From contig ML769601.1 of assembly GCA_009733575.1 (NCBI GenBank), forward strand, positions 53,669 to 117,668: 64,000 bases of DNA, read 5' to 3'. Positions 1 to 10,700 of the stretch are shown here, in pieces. Position numbers and translations under genes: made by a program. The notes under the pieces were generated by a model. The model made no database searches. It worked only from the letters and a program-made list of their open reading frames with translations, and was not told the origin of the DNA. The DNA is from Gymnopus androsaceus JB14. Taxonomy: Eukaryota; Basidiomycota; Agaricomycetes; Agaricales; Omphalotaceae. Numbering within the stretch: the stretch's first letter is position 1; the number at the start of each line of letters is the position of its first letter.

Positions 1-408
1 ACGGCGAGAAATGGGTCACTGGGCGGAGCGAGAAATGCGGCTATGAGTAAAAGAAAGCTGGCCTAAACAGGTACGATATTCAGCTGATTTGACGAGAGAA
101 GAGGTATCATTCTTATTACATACCTGGCCTATCCAAACCTGGACAGCTGGAATCACAAAAAGCACAGAAGACACCCAAGCAGCTACTGCACATCGCAGTG
201 TGATTCGGATTTTTGGCCATGTCCAATTCGCGGGAATCCAGGAAAGATATGAAGGCCATTGAAACAGCCGGCGTGGAGGATTTGACAATGAGAGCTTTTC
301 TTTCTCTGAAGTCTTGGAATCGCTTGTATTCCGATGCTCCGAGGAAGATGGGGAATTGGATTGAGTGTTAATGACTGGTGGACGGATACGTGTGCGTTTT
401 TCAGTCAT
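1..408 (-). CDS. ArAE/FUSC-type membrane transporter, N-terminal part (cut by window edge)
   Basis: The gene starts at 408 and runs off the left edge. Exon 1 (408-124) encodes 95 residues: a Ser/Thr-rich polar cytoplasmic leader, then a Trp-rich stretch and a hydrophobic helix ending in WIGQ. A 61-nt intron (123-63, GTATGT...TTTAG) follows, and exon 2 (62-1) continues in frame as ASFLLLIAAFLAPPSDPF. The combination of a charged leader, the W/P/K-containing entry to the first helix and GQASF followed by PPSDP resembles the N-terminal membrane domain of fungal aromatic-acid-exporter-like (ArAE_2_N) proteins of the plasma or ER membrane. The substrate cannot be inferred. Family assignment is by recollection of the motif. 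The spliced reading frame is directly visible. Confidence 0.72.
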
Positions 409-1737
409 ATTCGTACGAGGTTAGTTGGGCGTTTGGATCATCCGTTCGTTCAATAATGATAATGATCTGCAAAAGAATTCAGTATTGTGGATCCTCGTAC
501 TTGGAAGCCCGTACAGTTTTCTGTATACTTAACACGCGATCTGCGAGGCTATAGGATTTCCAGTGGATCCAGCAAGACGCAAGAAAAGCTGAAGCCAATC
601 TGCAGGGACTGTTAGAGATCAATATACTGGCTTACTGGTAGCGGTAAGTTAAGTACATGAAAAAAGAGAATCAGAAAGTCGTTATGTCATTATCTCAGCG
701 GAAAAAACCGCCGGCTGATCCGCACGCTTCTTACGCTTTGGCTTCTTGCCTGCTCCCTACGCGTCCACCGCCTGCGTGCTACTGCCAGAAAAATCCATAG
801 GTTTGCGCATTTAGAGCAGCACTGTCTTCAACCTGATCCGATTTCGCGACCTTGAATTCGCTCGTAACCGGAAGAAAGCCACAGCAAAGAATTCGAAAAC
901 TTATGCAAGCAATTTATACACTGGCAGCACTTTCCTTTGGGCACTTTCCTCTGTCCTTTTCCGCTGTTCAACTCACTTGACTGCGCACTTTAAACTGGAC
1001 CTCACAGACCTTTACAGTGCAGCGAAATGGCGCTGCGTATTATATGAACTGATCAAGCTCAAGTCCCTTTCTTCCTCGACAACTTATTGCACTGACAGGG
1101 TTTTTTAATATAACTTGGTGACTTCTGGAGTTTGTGCGTGATTCTGAACAACATCTTTCTTTGCGACGCACAAACTAATGACACGCTTTCAAAGGTGGCA
1201 AATTTAGGTCTCCTGAAGGAAAACTTCTTGCAGGAGTTCAACGGAATAACTTGGTCCCTGTACGCTGGTTTCTATACCTTCGAGACTCCATGAAAACACC
1301 GAAAAGCGGCTGCACAGTCTCGAGACATCTCGGACTTTCATGATCAAAGTGTCTCTTCATGCCGGCACACATTACTGCGCAAAGTTGCAGAAAGACTTTC
1401 CCTATTCCCAAATCTCGACCTTCAAGGCACACTGTCAAGTCTGTCTCATCACGGGCTCGTCCCATCAACACTTCTACATGTAAAATGTTTCTTGCCTCAA
1501 ACTTTCAAGACTGCTTTTACGGTGTCTTAACGGGGAAAGAAGGAGTGCAGGTACAGTTTTGAGACGCAATGCAGTCGTAATGCCTGGCGATGGTTCCAGG
1601 TCCGCAGCCTTGAATAGCCACCGATGTTTTTATACCGAAGACCGTTCAATATTTAATAGTTTACCACGGCGATCACTCGCACTCTACTGCGCGGCCTTGC
1701 ATCTCCTTACATTCACTGTCAAGCCGAAATTTTTTCG
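409..1737. other. Intergenic stretch, no supported gene
   Basis: About 1.3 kb between the divergently oriented transporter (-) and the DPBB gene (+). The open frames here are short, overlap on both strands and show no domain, signal peptide or coherent splice pattern. It probably holds both promoters. The phrase CCAGGTCCGCA occurs twice (near 1597 and 1754), once on each side of the TATA element of the downstream gene. Confidence 0.5.
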
Positions 1738-1745
1738 TATAAAAG
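1738..1745 (+). promoter_or_regulatory. TATA box of the DPBB gene
   Basis: TATAAAAG lies about 150 bp before the start codon at 1893. It is followed by a C/T-rich tract (1770-1800) of the kind found around fungal transcription starts. Inferred from sequence only. Confidence 0.55.
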
Positions 1746-1892
1746 GACAGCTTCCAGGTCCGCAACTTCCCAACCTCCTTACACTCACTTACTCTCTTTT
1801 TCGTGCTTGGTTTACTACGGCTCCTCCTACATTTCGACATCGAAATCGAATACAGTCATTACATCAAACTTCCACTCACTACACTACAAACA

Positions 1893-2599
1893 ATGCCTTC
1901 CTTCGCATCCAAACTCACCACCATGGCCGTCCTCATTCAGTTCCTCCTCCCCTTCCTCCTCCTTCTATCCTTCTCCTCTCCTGCACAGGCACTCGTCGTT
2001 CCCGCTCATCATAGGGCGTTAGCCGTTCGCGACCATCGCGGGGGACACAGCCACGGAGAAGGACCAGACGCCGGTTCTTCTTCTGCAGCAGAGGCTACCT
2101 CCACTGCTGCTACCACACCCACTAGTTCCAGTTCTGCCGCAAGTGCTTCGTCTACTGATGCATCGTCTTCAACGACGTACACCGGCGGCGAAGCTACTTA
2201 TTTCTACCAGGAAGGCGCTGCTGGCGCGTGTGGAACCGTGCACAGCGACTCGGACTTGATCGTCGCTATTGACGAGGCCATGTATTCTTCGGATTTGTGT
2301 GGTAAGACGGTCACTATCACCAATACAGCCAACTCAAATGTATGTTCTTGTCTTTCTTGTCTCGTCCTCGCTAGTCTTACTCATCAATCATTTGCTAATC
2401 GACTAGACTGTAACCGCAACGGTCGCCGACGAATGTCCTGGTTGCTCAAACTCGGCTTCATTGGATTTGTCCGTAGCTGCCTTTGAAGCACTTGGAGATT
2501 TGAGTGCCGGTGTTCTTGACAGTGAGTTACTTTTAACAGCCCGCAGTTGGAATGAAGAGGAATTGATCTTGTTTTATAGTCACCTGGGTCCTGTCTTAA
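1893..2599 (+). CDS. Secreted double-psi beta-barrel (RlpA/expansin-like) protein
   Basis: Three exons (1893-2339, 2407-2521, 2580-2599) give 193 residues. Residues 1-33 form a strong signal peptide (hydrophobic FLLPFLLLLSF, then SPAQA). Next comes a short His/Gly patch (residues 48-55) and a Ser/Thr/Ala-rich linker (62-96) likely to be O-glycosylated. Residues 97-193 are a DPBB fold: GGEATYF at the start, CG-type cysteines (ACGTVH, DLCGK), VADECPGC, then SLDLSVAAFEAL and a terminal ITWVLS. This is the arrangement of small fungal RlpA-like/expansin-like and cerato-platanin-adjacent secreted proteins, which loosen or bind cell-wall glucans and lack obvious catalysis. Splice sites: GTATGT...CTAG and GTGAGT...ATAG. 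The second in-frame ATG (1923, ACCATGG) is an alternative start that keeps the signal peptide. The last exon is only 20 nt. Confidence 0.85.
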
Positions 2600-2608
2600 G
2601 TGCTCGGT

Positions 2609-2655
2609 CTCCCCTATAACTCACTCACACATTCACGAAAGCTTCGTGAGTTGTG
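2609..2655 (+). repeat. Copy 1 of a 47-bp repeat with a hairpin
   Basis: A 47-bp sequence starting CTCCCCTATAACTCACTC and containing the hairpin TCACGAA-AGC-TTCGTGA lies just after the DPBB stop codon. A copy differing at one base lies at 7392-7438, directly after the broken F-box copy. The shared block marks a rearrangement junction of the segmental duplication. Confidence 0.7.
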
Positions 2656-2964
2656 ACTGGGATCTGACTCGGAATACGAACTATGGACTTTTCCTTCATC
2701 TCTTTCGCTTATCCACGACTTGGACTTGCATTCCCTATTCGTACTATAAATCCACTATCTCGTAGTACTCACGGATGTGTACGGTTCTTCGGTTGCTTTT
2801 GCTTTGGGCTTTCTTGTTGCTGCATTTATCGTTCATTTTCAGTTTCTTCTTGAATTTCACTTCCTAGTTCGTAGCACGAATTTTTTTTACGATTACGACT
2901 GCGCAATGCGCATCTGGATACACATGGTGCATCCCTTATCATGGCACCGGAACTGTCAGTATTC

Positions 2965-3204
2965 TATTTTCCTCCTAATGTACTGTGTACTACATTTTTA
3001 TTTTTGGATATCAGTCGGCTTCAGTCCGAGTCGTCTTCAATAATAACATGCATCTCGTATGGTGCAAGTATTGATCATGAGCGTCCAAAGACGTGTATCA
3101 GAAAGCGTCCAAGATTTGTGCAAGGTATATAACTAGTGAACAGCAACATTAACGAGAAGGATAGAAAAAAAGGATAGTAAAAAACAGAACAGGTAGGACT
3201 CCAT
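2965..3204 (+). repeat. Segmental-duplication module, copy 1 (upstream part)
   Basis: This stretch aligns with 6590-6800 and with 15190-15309 plus 15918-15969. Shared phrases include the tract around TCCTCCTAATGTACT, the GGATATCAGT tract, GATCATGAGC and a run ending in GTATATAAC. No coding potential is conserved between copies. In all three copies the block leads directly into a tRNA-Ser sequence. Confidence 0.65.
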
Positions 3205-3307
3205 CGACGCCAGCAGGATTTGAACCTGCGCCCTCAAAGAGGAACAGATAGAACCTGTAATTGGAGGGCATTCTAATCTGTCGCCGTAACCACTTGGCTA
3301 TAGCGCC
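3205..3307 (-). tRNA. tRNA-Ser (anticodon AGA), intron-containing, copy 1
   Basis: Read on the minus strand, the acceptor strand GGCGCTA pairs with TGGCGTC (two G-T pairs), with discriminator G. The D arm is GCC/GGC, and the anticodon stem ACAGA/TCTGT holds a loop TTAGAA with anticodon AGA. An intron of about 21 nt follows position 37. A long variable arm (CCTC-TTT-GAGG) marks a class II tRNA as expected for serine, and the T arm is GCAGG-TTCAAAT-CCTGC. CCA is not encoded. It decodes UCU (and UCC via inosine). The box A and box B internal promoters are intact, so the gene looks functional. Confidence 0.9.
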
Positions 3308-4338
3308 TCGATATCCGGCGCAAATACTCTTCCCAGCTCCACGTATGTCTGATCGATCTCTTCAACAAAAGCAGCAACTTTCCCCAAGGGGCATTCGGCA
3401 GCAGAACGGCAGACAAAATGCGCTTAACGTGACCTGTCAAAACCATGCGACCATAAATAAGCGCCGTAAGCATTCAAGACAGCCATGAAACAGCTACAGA
3501 GAGCAAATTATTGACGTTGTGCAACCAGAGGCAGCCAAAGGCAGTCAAAAGTTGAAATCTCATTTTCCTGAAGTGTAGAACTACGCTAAGAACTCTACGA
3601 GAGTGCACATAGACTAAGCGCTCTCTCGGATATTTCGGACCCGCATTATCGGATCAGACACCCCTTGCCTATTTTAGTAAGGGTGCATGATGTCTGCCAT
3701 TCAAGTGCCGAACGCCCCTTGACTTTCCCATGACATTCTGATTCTACTCAGAGTTATTGCTTCCGCTAGTCGAGCCTTGTCATTAACTTTGTCGCGCCAT
3801 ATTTTTCTCAATCATACAATGGATGGTTTCACTTGATCGCAGCTCTCAACACGGAGCCTGCTAAACATCGAGCGCCTGCAAGGCTGGTATATGCTTGCGT
3901 ACTACCCTCTCGAGCACCTAAGCTGGTCTCGCATGCTCAACTATATATCGACCTATCTCTGTTCTTGGCGAAGAAGGTAACACATTATTCAACCTCATAC
4001 TGGTCCCACAGCTGGTCGGGCCGGGGTAAGGAGTCCGGTTGCTTGCCATCCACTCCTGAAAGACACATCGTTTCTGCATCTCCTGCTTATCCGCGAGTTT
4101 CAAGCCCACCTTGCGGAGGGTACGATATCTCGGCTGAAGCAGCGTCCTGTCCTTACGCAGATGCGCAAACTGTAATGCGGCGTAGGGTGCCCGGCATCGG
4201 ACAGGCCATACGCTGACTGGATTCACCTAGGGGTCAAACGGATTCAAGTATCATTTCTTATAACCAACTACAGTCAATAAAAATATAATATCGACATCAA
4301 AAAGTCTTTCGTCGGTCTCGAATATTCGAAGCAAACCT
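3308..4338. pseudogene. Remnants of F-box gene copy 1 and intergenic DNA
   Basis: After the tRNA, the sequence keeps scattered identity with the start of the intact F-box gene (16071-16300). Examples are the segment with CAACAAAAGCAGC near 3363 and the tract AGTCGAGCCTTGTCATT at 3768-3784, which corresponds to the codons for a conserved KSSLV. The reading frame is gone and several hundred bases of unrelated sequence separate the pieces. No gene is supported for the rest. Confidence 0.5.
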
Positions 4339-5784
4339 CTACTGCTTGGCCTTTTTACTACCGTTGGGCTTTCCAGATTTACCCTCATGCGCTCGCTTTG
4401 CAGTCGGCGCCTTGATTTGCACGAACATACCCCCACCAAAGTACTTGCAGTTGCCCGGCTGCGCCTCGTTACCCGTACGTTCCACATAATGGGTGCTGGA
4501 AATGAAACGGATATCAATGGCATCGTACAAGTAGAACGGACCACCGTTTCCCTCCGGTTCATCATCCGAATCCGAATCTGAGTCCGATTCTTCGTCGTCA
4601 TAAGCGCTGGGCATGCACTTGATCACGACAGAGGATGCATCGGAACCACTGTAGCTCCCATTTTCCCAATCTGTTTCGGCATATAACATGATAGGGCAGA
4701 GAGAGACATTGAAGGGGGACGATTCCTCTGACAGGCGCTGGTAGACCAGGGCATCGACACCTTTCAGATACTGCGGAAGGATACTTTGTCGGCGATAGAG
4801 ATGTCGAAGAGGAAAGCCAACTTCTTTGGTGCTCGGATTCGAGAGGTCATTCTCCAGAGCCTGGATGAGACGATCCAAAGCGCCTTCGTTCACCGTGGCC
4901 ATATTGGGCAACTCGGATTTGTATTGTTGCAAATAAGATGCGCTGATTTTACCGAACAGCGGTTCGTGGTCAACCTCGTCCTCGTCGTCCTCATCTGCGT
5001 CCGCATCCGGGTCAGACTCGTCACCGTCGCCAGCGTCTTTGACGGAATTCTCTGGAAGATAGACATCGTATTGGAGAACGATGCGCACCCCTTCGGTGAC
5101 GGGCTTTACTTTGTGTTCCACGTCGGTGTAGAACGCTACAACCTGAAGCTCTGGCTTTTCACTTTCACCCCTTTTCAAAGGCTGCATATCGAATTCGTTC
5201 TCGACTCCGCGGTGTCGAAGGCAAAGCTCCCCGCCTTTCCAAGAGGTATTGAGAGATACCAAAACGGTTCCGTGGTGATTGTCTCCGTGGGTCGTGTCTC
5301 TGTGCCAATCGAAATGACCTTCTTGCTGATAGACAACCAGCTTGTAGAGTGTAAGAGTCGGCTTCCGATGTTTTCCGATAAAAAGTGTCCCTTTCAACAC
5401 ATCTTTGATCTGACCTTCCATAGAATTCCATGCACCCTTGAATCCCGAGGTATCCAAGTCCTTGGCTTCAATCTCAAAACCTTTTCGATAGTCGAGATCC
5501 AAGACCGTTTCCTCCCCGCGTCCAAACTTGGACTGATTCTCCTTCGCGATTTTGAGAATCTCATCCACCTGGGGCTTGACAGGACTGCCAAAAGAGGCTT
5601 TATCCTTGACTGTGCCAAAATTTTGGGTGGAACAAGTCCTGAAGGACGTAAACGGCGCACAAGCGAGGTCGTTGAGAGCGTTGGAAATCTTTGGATTTTT
5701 GACAATCTGAAAGCCTTTTTTGTTGTCCATGGCTTCTTGCCATTTCTGGAAATCGAGGACAGGATGGATTGTCGGCTCTGACAT
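4339..5784 (-). CDS. 2-oxoglutarate/Fe(II)-dependent oxygenase (prolyl-4-hydroxylase-like fold)
   Basis: Single-exon frame of 481 residues starting at the ATG at 5784 (MSEPTIHP). The frame is open further upstream, but the first 53 codons look like UTR. The core is at residues 145-242: YKLVVYQQEGHFDWHRDT carries the HxD pair (H161, D163). The distal Fe ligand is H224 (DVEHKVKP) and R234 in GVRIVLQYDV fits the 2OG-binding basic residue. GTVLVSLN and GGELCLRHRG fill the usual strands between. Acidic low-complexity runs lie at about 245-265 and 430-445, and the C-terminus is Lys-rich, suggesting a nuclear protein. Many agaricomycete genomes carry such single-exon Fe2OG proteins. The substrate is unknown. 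No intron is needed to keep the frame. It is not a TET/JBP-type enzyme by motif. Confidence 0.8.
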   Translation of the reverse strand: MSEPTIHPVLDFQKWQEAMDNKKGFQIVKNPKISNALNDLACAPFTSFRTCSTQNFGTVKDKASFGSPVKPQVDEILKIAKENQSKFGRGEETVLDLDYRKGFEIEAKDLDTSGFKGAWNSMEGQIKDVLKGTLFIGKHRKPTLTLYKLVVYQQEGHFDWHRDTTHGDNHHGTVLVSLNTSWKGGELCLRHRGVENEFDMQPLKRGESEKPELQVVAFYTDVEHKVKPVTEGVRIVLQYDVYLPENSVKDAGDGDESDPDADADEDDEDEVDHEPLFGKISASYLQQYKSELPNMATVNEGALDRLIQALENDLSNPSTKEVGFPLRHLYRRQSILPQYLKGVDALVYQRLSEESSPFNVSLCPIMLYAETDWENGSYSGSDASSVVIKCMPSAYDDEESDSDSDSDDEPEGNGGPFYLYDAIDIRFISSTHYVERTGNEAQPGNCKYFGGGMFVQIKAPTAKRAHEGKSGKPNGSKKAKQ

Positions 5785-5999
5785 GGCGAAAGTTTGCAGC
5801 AAAGAAAGGGGCGAAATTGAAATAGGAGTCATTCGGAAGAAGTAAGAGCGACGGCTAATACTATCACCCTTCAACATCAATGTCCCGGGCAGGCACACGG
5901 AACCAAACCCCAGCCAAACCTCGTCGACTAGTATCCCATCCATATCCTCTATTGTGCCTTCGAGCCTGAGACGCTACCAACTTCCCTGCATTTCGACTT

Positions 6000-6475
6000 G
6001 TAAAAGGTTATTTTAACAGAACACTTGAATCCTAACATCACAGCTACCTTTCATGATCAAAAACAGACCCTGCCATGTAATTGACTGACTCGACCAGTGA
6101 ATGTTTGGTACCTCAATCCCATCTGGGATCTTACAACTTGGTGTTGGACTGAAGAAGCTGCAGCTCGTCCAACTGCTCAAGCCATCAATGAATTCCTGCA
6201 AACCTTACACATTGATGATGATGGCTTCAGCAACATTGAGCCATGTTAATGAGGAGTCAAAGGAGGGAAAGCCACAGACGCAAGAAGCTTATCCGTTCAG
6301 ACCCTCCTCTGAGATTGGACCAAAGATGTCGCTCAAGCCAGAGGTCACCACTCCATCTTCACTTCATCATCTACCACGACAAACCATTACTCCAACTCCC
6401 AACCATTACTCCAACTCCCACCGAGGACATGGAGGAAGATCCTCATGAGTGGCCGGAATCGGAAAGGAATGCCAA
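6000..6475 (+). pseudogene. Duplicated 3' fragment of the protein kinase gene
   Basis: This stretch matches 9808-10290 of the kinase gene: the last intron before the PFHDQK segment, the tract coding WDLTTWCWTEEAAARPT, and the proline-rich tail. The AG of the corresponding splice acceptor has been lost (CTTGA here, CTTAG in the gene). A deletion removes the part coding DPAVLYSLMLGNRP except for its first codons. Everything upstream of the last kinase exons is absent. It is a truncated copy that travelled with tRNA/F-box module copy 2. Confidence 0.8.
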
Positions 6476-6524
6476 GATAGTGTACAGTAAGTATTGTACA
6501 GCTTTGCCTCACTTATTTTATTTT

Positions 6525-6800
6525 ATGCTGGACAGAAACTTGTACTGTAAGGATTTCTCCGTTACACTCGCTTCCGCTGACATCCCGCTTGAAGCTTTTC
6601 TACTATACTTTCCTATTAATGTCAGTTTTATTTCTGGATGTCAGTCACCAGTTGTCTCACTCCGACTCGCTTTCAGTCATATAAAATCAGGAGCATTTAA
6701 AGGCGTATCTAATATTTTGACAGTGCGCGGTATATAACCAACGAACAGTAACGTTAACAAGAAGGATAAGGAAAAAATACACCGTGTTAAAGCACGTCTA
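6525..6800 (+). repeat. Segmental-duplication module, copy 2 (upstream part)
   Basis: Starts at TGCTGGACAGAAACTTGTACTG, equivalent to 15108-15130 in copy 3, and runs into the broken tRNA. Contains the pre-insertion form of the mariner-MITE target, GCGGTATATAACCAACG (6726-6742). Confidence 0.75.
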
Positions 6801-6879
6801 CGACGCCTCAAAGAGGAACAGATGATCCTCCCTTAGAAGCTATTCTAATCTGTCGCCGTAACCACTTGGCTATAGCGCC
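6801..6879 (-). pseudogene. tRNA-Ser pseudogene, T arm deleted
   Basis: The acceptor 5' strand, D arm, AGA anticodon arm, intron and variable arm are as in the two intact copies. The entire T stem-loop, including box B, is missing as a clean deletion of about 22 nt between GCC repeats. Without a T arm and box B it should be neither transcribed nor folded as a tRNA. Confidence 0.85.
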
Positions 6880-6954
6880 TTGACATCGGGCGTAAATACT
6901 CTTTCCACCACCACCACGTCTCATCGATCTCATAAACAAAAGCAGCTTCGAGAC

Positions 6955-7380
6955 AACTCTATTCCACTTTTCTACGGCTTCCACCAGAAATCCTCAGCCA
7001 AATCATCGATTTCTGCCCCAAGTCGAGCCTTGTCATTCTTTGTCGCGTCTCAAAGGCAGTTGGAGAATTCAGCGTTCGCTCTCTGTACCGTGATATATCG
7101 TTCAAAAATGCCTCTGTTTTTATAAAGTGCTGCCATGCATTGGTCACGGTTGATTTAGCTGCGGCGTCAGTAAAGTATCTGCGGATAGATTTCGAGTGAG
7201 TAATGTTATTTATCGGGTGACATATTTTCTAATTAAATAATTTTTGTAGCGGCTTCTTTGGACAAAGTCGCTACCTAATATCTGCGTTTTACCGAATCAT
7301 GAGCAAGGTTCTATGCTGTTCTATGTCGGTTACACAACTTGCGAAGTCTAAAGATCCTTCATGACGAATCTGGTTACGGT
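6955..7380 (+). pseudogene. F-box gene copy 2, truncated
   Basis: Closely matches exon 1, intron 1 and the first part of exon 2 of the intact gene at 16160. The start ATG region is deleted (ATG TCA is missing before TTCTATTCC-like sequence). A CTATG duplication breaks the frame near 7312-7325, and similarity ends at 7380. It is joined there to the 47-bp repeat also found after the DPBB gene. Confidence 0.8.
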
Positions 7381-7391
7381 CAACCGATGAG

Positions 7392-7438
7392 CCTCCCCTA
7401 TAACTCACTCACACATTCACGAAAGCTTCGTGAATTGT
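7392..7438 (+). repeat. Copy 2 of the 47-bp hairpin repeat
   Basis: Differs from 2609-2655 at one position (GTGAATTG versus GTGAGTTG). Marks the right junction of the second module. Confidence 0.7.
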
Positions 7439-7723
7439 GTATGGAAACGTTTCTTACTGATACTTCACTTTCACAGCATCTGTATACTTCGCAAATCACG
7501 ATCGTATCTGCTCTTCCTATGAAACTTTTGTTATCATGCCGCATAGGAACCTCATAAGATTTAACAACTTTTACACCACGGCACGCTCTTCACGATATTG
7601 GCCGCTATGATGGAACAAGTTTTAATAAAAATTTCGTACTGCGACATAAGATTTGTGGTCTGGCGCGTGACTTCCAGTTGTCTCTTTGATTTGCGGCGAG
7701 TTCTTGAATGTCTATTCTGATAG

Positions 7724-7897
7724 CAGACTCAGAAACGTTCCGTTGATGCAGCTTTCGAGATCTTTTGGGATATGTACCGAAACTTTGTACAGCAAGTGCA
7801 CAACGTGGCTAATGCGTGGCTTGAATTCTCTCTCCCAACACAGACAGCTTTGTCATATTTCTGCACCTATCCTCACGTCGAGCAGGATACAGTTTAG
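7724..7897 (+). CDS. Possible last exon of an unrecognised gene
   Basis: After a plausible acceptor (TGATAG), 58 codons stay open to TAG. They give a helical, aromatic-rich peptide (FEIFWDMYRNFVQQ, then NVANAWLEFSLPTQT, then SYFCTYPHVEQDTV) with protein-like composition. No matching upstream exon could be joined with confidence, so this may be a gene fragment. It lies just upstream of, and co-oriented with, the kinase gene but ends before the kinase start. Confidence 0.3.
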   Translation, partial: QTQKRSVDAAFEIFWDMYRNFVQQVHNVANAWLEFSLPTQTALSYFCTYPHVEQDTV

Positions 7898-8152
7898 ATA
7901 GTCTAGCAACTGCCATTGTAGGTAATGGGTGTAGGAGGTGGCATAAGTCCTACTCACCCCGTGAGTCTACACAATTTGCATTAAATGATTCCATCCTCAT
8001 CAGAATTTGCTACAGGGACCCGAGCTCTTATCATCTACTGCCATACCACTACCAGTACGAAGAACCTCTTCGTTGGATACCTTGACACCTGCTCATTGGG
8101 ACTTTCCAACGCCAACTGAGAACTCGAAAGCCAATGGTAAGCTGAAGAGAAA

Positions 8153-10532
8153 ATGGAGTCAAAGTCTCTTTCCGATACACCTCTAGCCGCTATTGGACCA
8201 TCAAGAACGGCTGGGACCGTGGAGGTTGTATCGTTCACTCCTCATGGGTCTGTGGCGACACGGTTTCCAGACATGAAAAGTGGAGAAATCGAGGGCCCAT
8301 CGAGTTCTCAAAGTCTGACAGGGAACTCGAACCGACACAATACCGTGACAGAGGACAAAGTTCAACAGCAGTCCCTTCAAGAGAGGCAAGGTGTTATTCT
8401 AGGCATGAACCAAAGTACTGCCCAGCAGATTGTAGATGACACTGCATACAACACGTTGGACGCATGCCTCGATATGCCACGAATAACAGCTAGTTCTCTC
8501 ACAGGTTTGAGTATTCTTCCTTCCATGATCCAATAATTCCGAAAGTTTTTACATACCGTTTTAGCACTGCCTATACACCTATTATCCATGAAAACTGTTG
8601 CGGATTTGCAACAAGCAATTTTTGAATTGTATGAAGCTCAATTGGCCCAGAAGAATTCATACAGCAGGTTGCGGTACGCAGAAATCTCACAGGAAACATT
8701 GGTTCAGGAAGTTATGGAGCATTTACAAGTGGTAAGTCTCGATCTTTCACTCAATATAGCAACTTAACTTATCCAATGACAGGAACTAGATTCTGCAGCG
8801 CATCTGAAATCTGATGATCACCATTCTGTTTTCGGTACCACAGGGGTGTATTATAAGAGATGCTTGCGGACCCTTCGTCAATTATCAGTCATATATAAGG
8901 TCTTCCCGTATTCATTCGTAATTCAGAATGTTAAACAAGAAGGACGATATGCGGTGGGAGGTGGTGGATTTGCAGTGAGTTGTAACAATTAAGTAACATG
9001 CCAGAGCGCATAGATTATTTGATTCACTGATACAAAGGATATCTACCGCGGAATAATGGGAGAACAACGCGTATGTCTGAAGGTTCTTCGACTCGTCATG
9101 GAACAGCATGAAGAAAACCGCGACAAGATATGGAAAGTGCGGCCCTTGTGTATTTGCTATATCTCAGGCTCTGACAATTACGTCGAACTTGCCATAGGAA
9201 TTCTGCAACGAAGCTCTCATATGGAGGCAGCTCAAGCATCCGAATATTCTTCCGTTACTGGGTCTCAATGCAGAACTGTTCTCGCCGTCGTTCTGTCTCA
9301 TCTCCCCTTGGATGGAGAATAGAGATATAATTACCTACTTGAGGAAGCATCCTACTCACAAGCGACAAACTGTGGTGGGTACCTTTAAAAAAAAATTTTT
9401 TTTGTGAATATTATGGACTTACGAGTTTCTAGCTGTCCGAGATCGCAGCGGGCCTACTCTATCTACATTCACGAGAGCCTCCCATTATACACGGCGATAT
9501 CCGAGGAGTACGTCCCTATCTTATCTGGCTCCGAGCACTGAAGTTCATAAACTCACTGACAGGCAAACATTCTTGTCTGCGATAACCTCCATTGTTGCCT
9601 CGGGGATTTCGGCTTGTCTTTAATCAGCACCGTTTCTCAGCCGTGGTCCGACACTACGTCCAGTGCGATGACAAAAGGCGCAATAAGGTGGATGGCACCA
9701 GAACTCATAATTCCTGGAATTTCAACCAAGCCAACTCCAAACAGGACTTCAGGGGACATTTATGCCTTTGGATGCACTGTTCTCGAGGTAATCTTTCCTT
9801 TTTTGGACTTGTGAAAATTTATTTTAACGAAACACTTAGATCCTAACATTACAACTACCTTTTCATGATCAAAAAACAGACCCTGCCGTTCTTTACAGTC
9901 TGATGTTGGGTAATCGACCAACTCGACCAGTGAATGTTTGGTACCCCGATCCCATCTGGGATCTTACAACTTGGTGTTGGACTGAGGAAGCTGCAGCTCG
10001 TCCAACTGCTCAAGCTATCAATGAATTTTTGCAAACCTTATGCATTGATGATGATGTAGATGCACTTGCTCCAGTTGCATCGAGCCATGTGAATGAGGAG
10101 TCAAAGGAGGGAAAGCCACAGATGCAAGAAGCTTATCTGTTCAGACCCTCCTCTGAGATTGGACCAAGGATATTGCTCAAGCCAGAGGTCACCACTCCAC
10201 CTTCACCTCATCCTCCACCATGCCAAACCATTCCTCCAACTCCCAATGAGGACACTGAGGAAGATCCTCATGAGTGGCCGGAATTGGAAAGAAATGGCCT
10301 CCAAGATACTGTAAGCATCGGTGTTTTATTGTCTTTCATTGTACAGCTTTGCCTCACTTACGATGATTCTACACAGGATATCCATGTCAACATACCAGTA
10401 TATATATTTATTAAAATTCTATCGATTATAATTCCATTTTTCGGTGCTCTGAGTGTACTTTTTATAGGTTCTTGCATTATTGGATGCCTCCTGATATTAA
10501 TATTAGATCCACAGGCTTTCCTTGATGCATGA
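8153..10532 (+). CDS. Protein kinase (fungal TKL-like) with C-terminal hydrophobic tail
   Basis: Nine exons: 8153-8504, 8565-8731, 8783-8974, 9038-9136, 9198-9374, 9433-9507, 9563-9787, 9840-10310, 10377-10532 (637 residues). The kinase domain spans roughly 218-510: glycine loop VGGGGFADIYRG, beta-3 lysine K252 (VCLK), helix-C glutamate E275, catalytic HGDIRGAN (D351, N356), DFG at 369-371 and APE at 399-401. GDIYAFGC and CWTEEAAARPT mark the C-lobe. HGD instead of HRD is usual in basidiomycete TKL-like kinases, and all catalytic residues are present. The N-terminal 170 residues are Ser/Gln-rich. After the kinase comes a Pro/Glu-rich linker, then a final exon coding about 38 hydrophobic residues (one or two membrane helices). 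The last intron is 66 nt and in frame, so its retention would give a different tail. Substrate unknown. Confidence 0.85.
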
Positions 10533-10700
10533 TGGAGGTATGGGCAGGGGAACCTCAGAGTATGATTTTTGTAATATTTAAATCTTCTCAATCAGTTCCA
10601 GATGAGCATATGAAGAGAAAATATAAATTGTGAATACAGAGTCATTGATTCAAAAACTCATGAAGATTAAATGGAATAAAATGAAATTCATGAGTAAAAC

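Noticed and set aside
4786..5781. 331-codon plus-strand frame
   Set aside because: Lies wholly antisense to the 2OG-oxygenase gene, has no domain, and mirrors its codon structure.
4339..5784. TET/JBP-type DNA hydroxylase associated with fungal transposons
   Set aside because: The motif spacing and the GHFDWHRD...VEHKV pattern fit prolyl-hydroxylase-like Fe2OG proteins, and no TET/JBP signature is seen.
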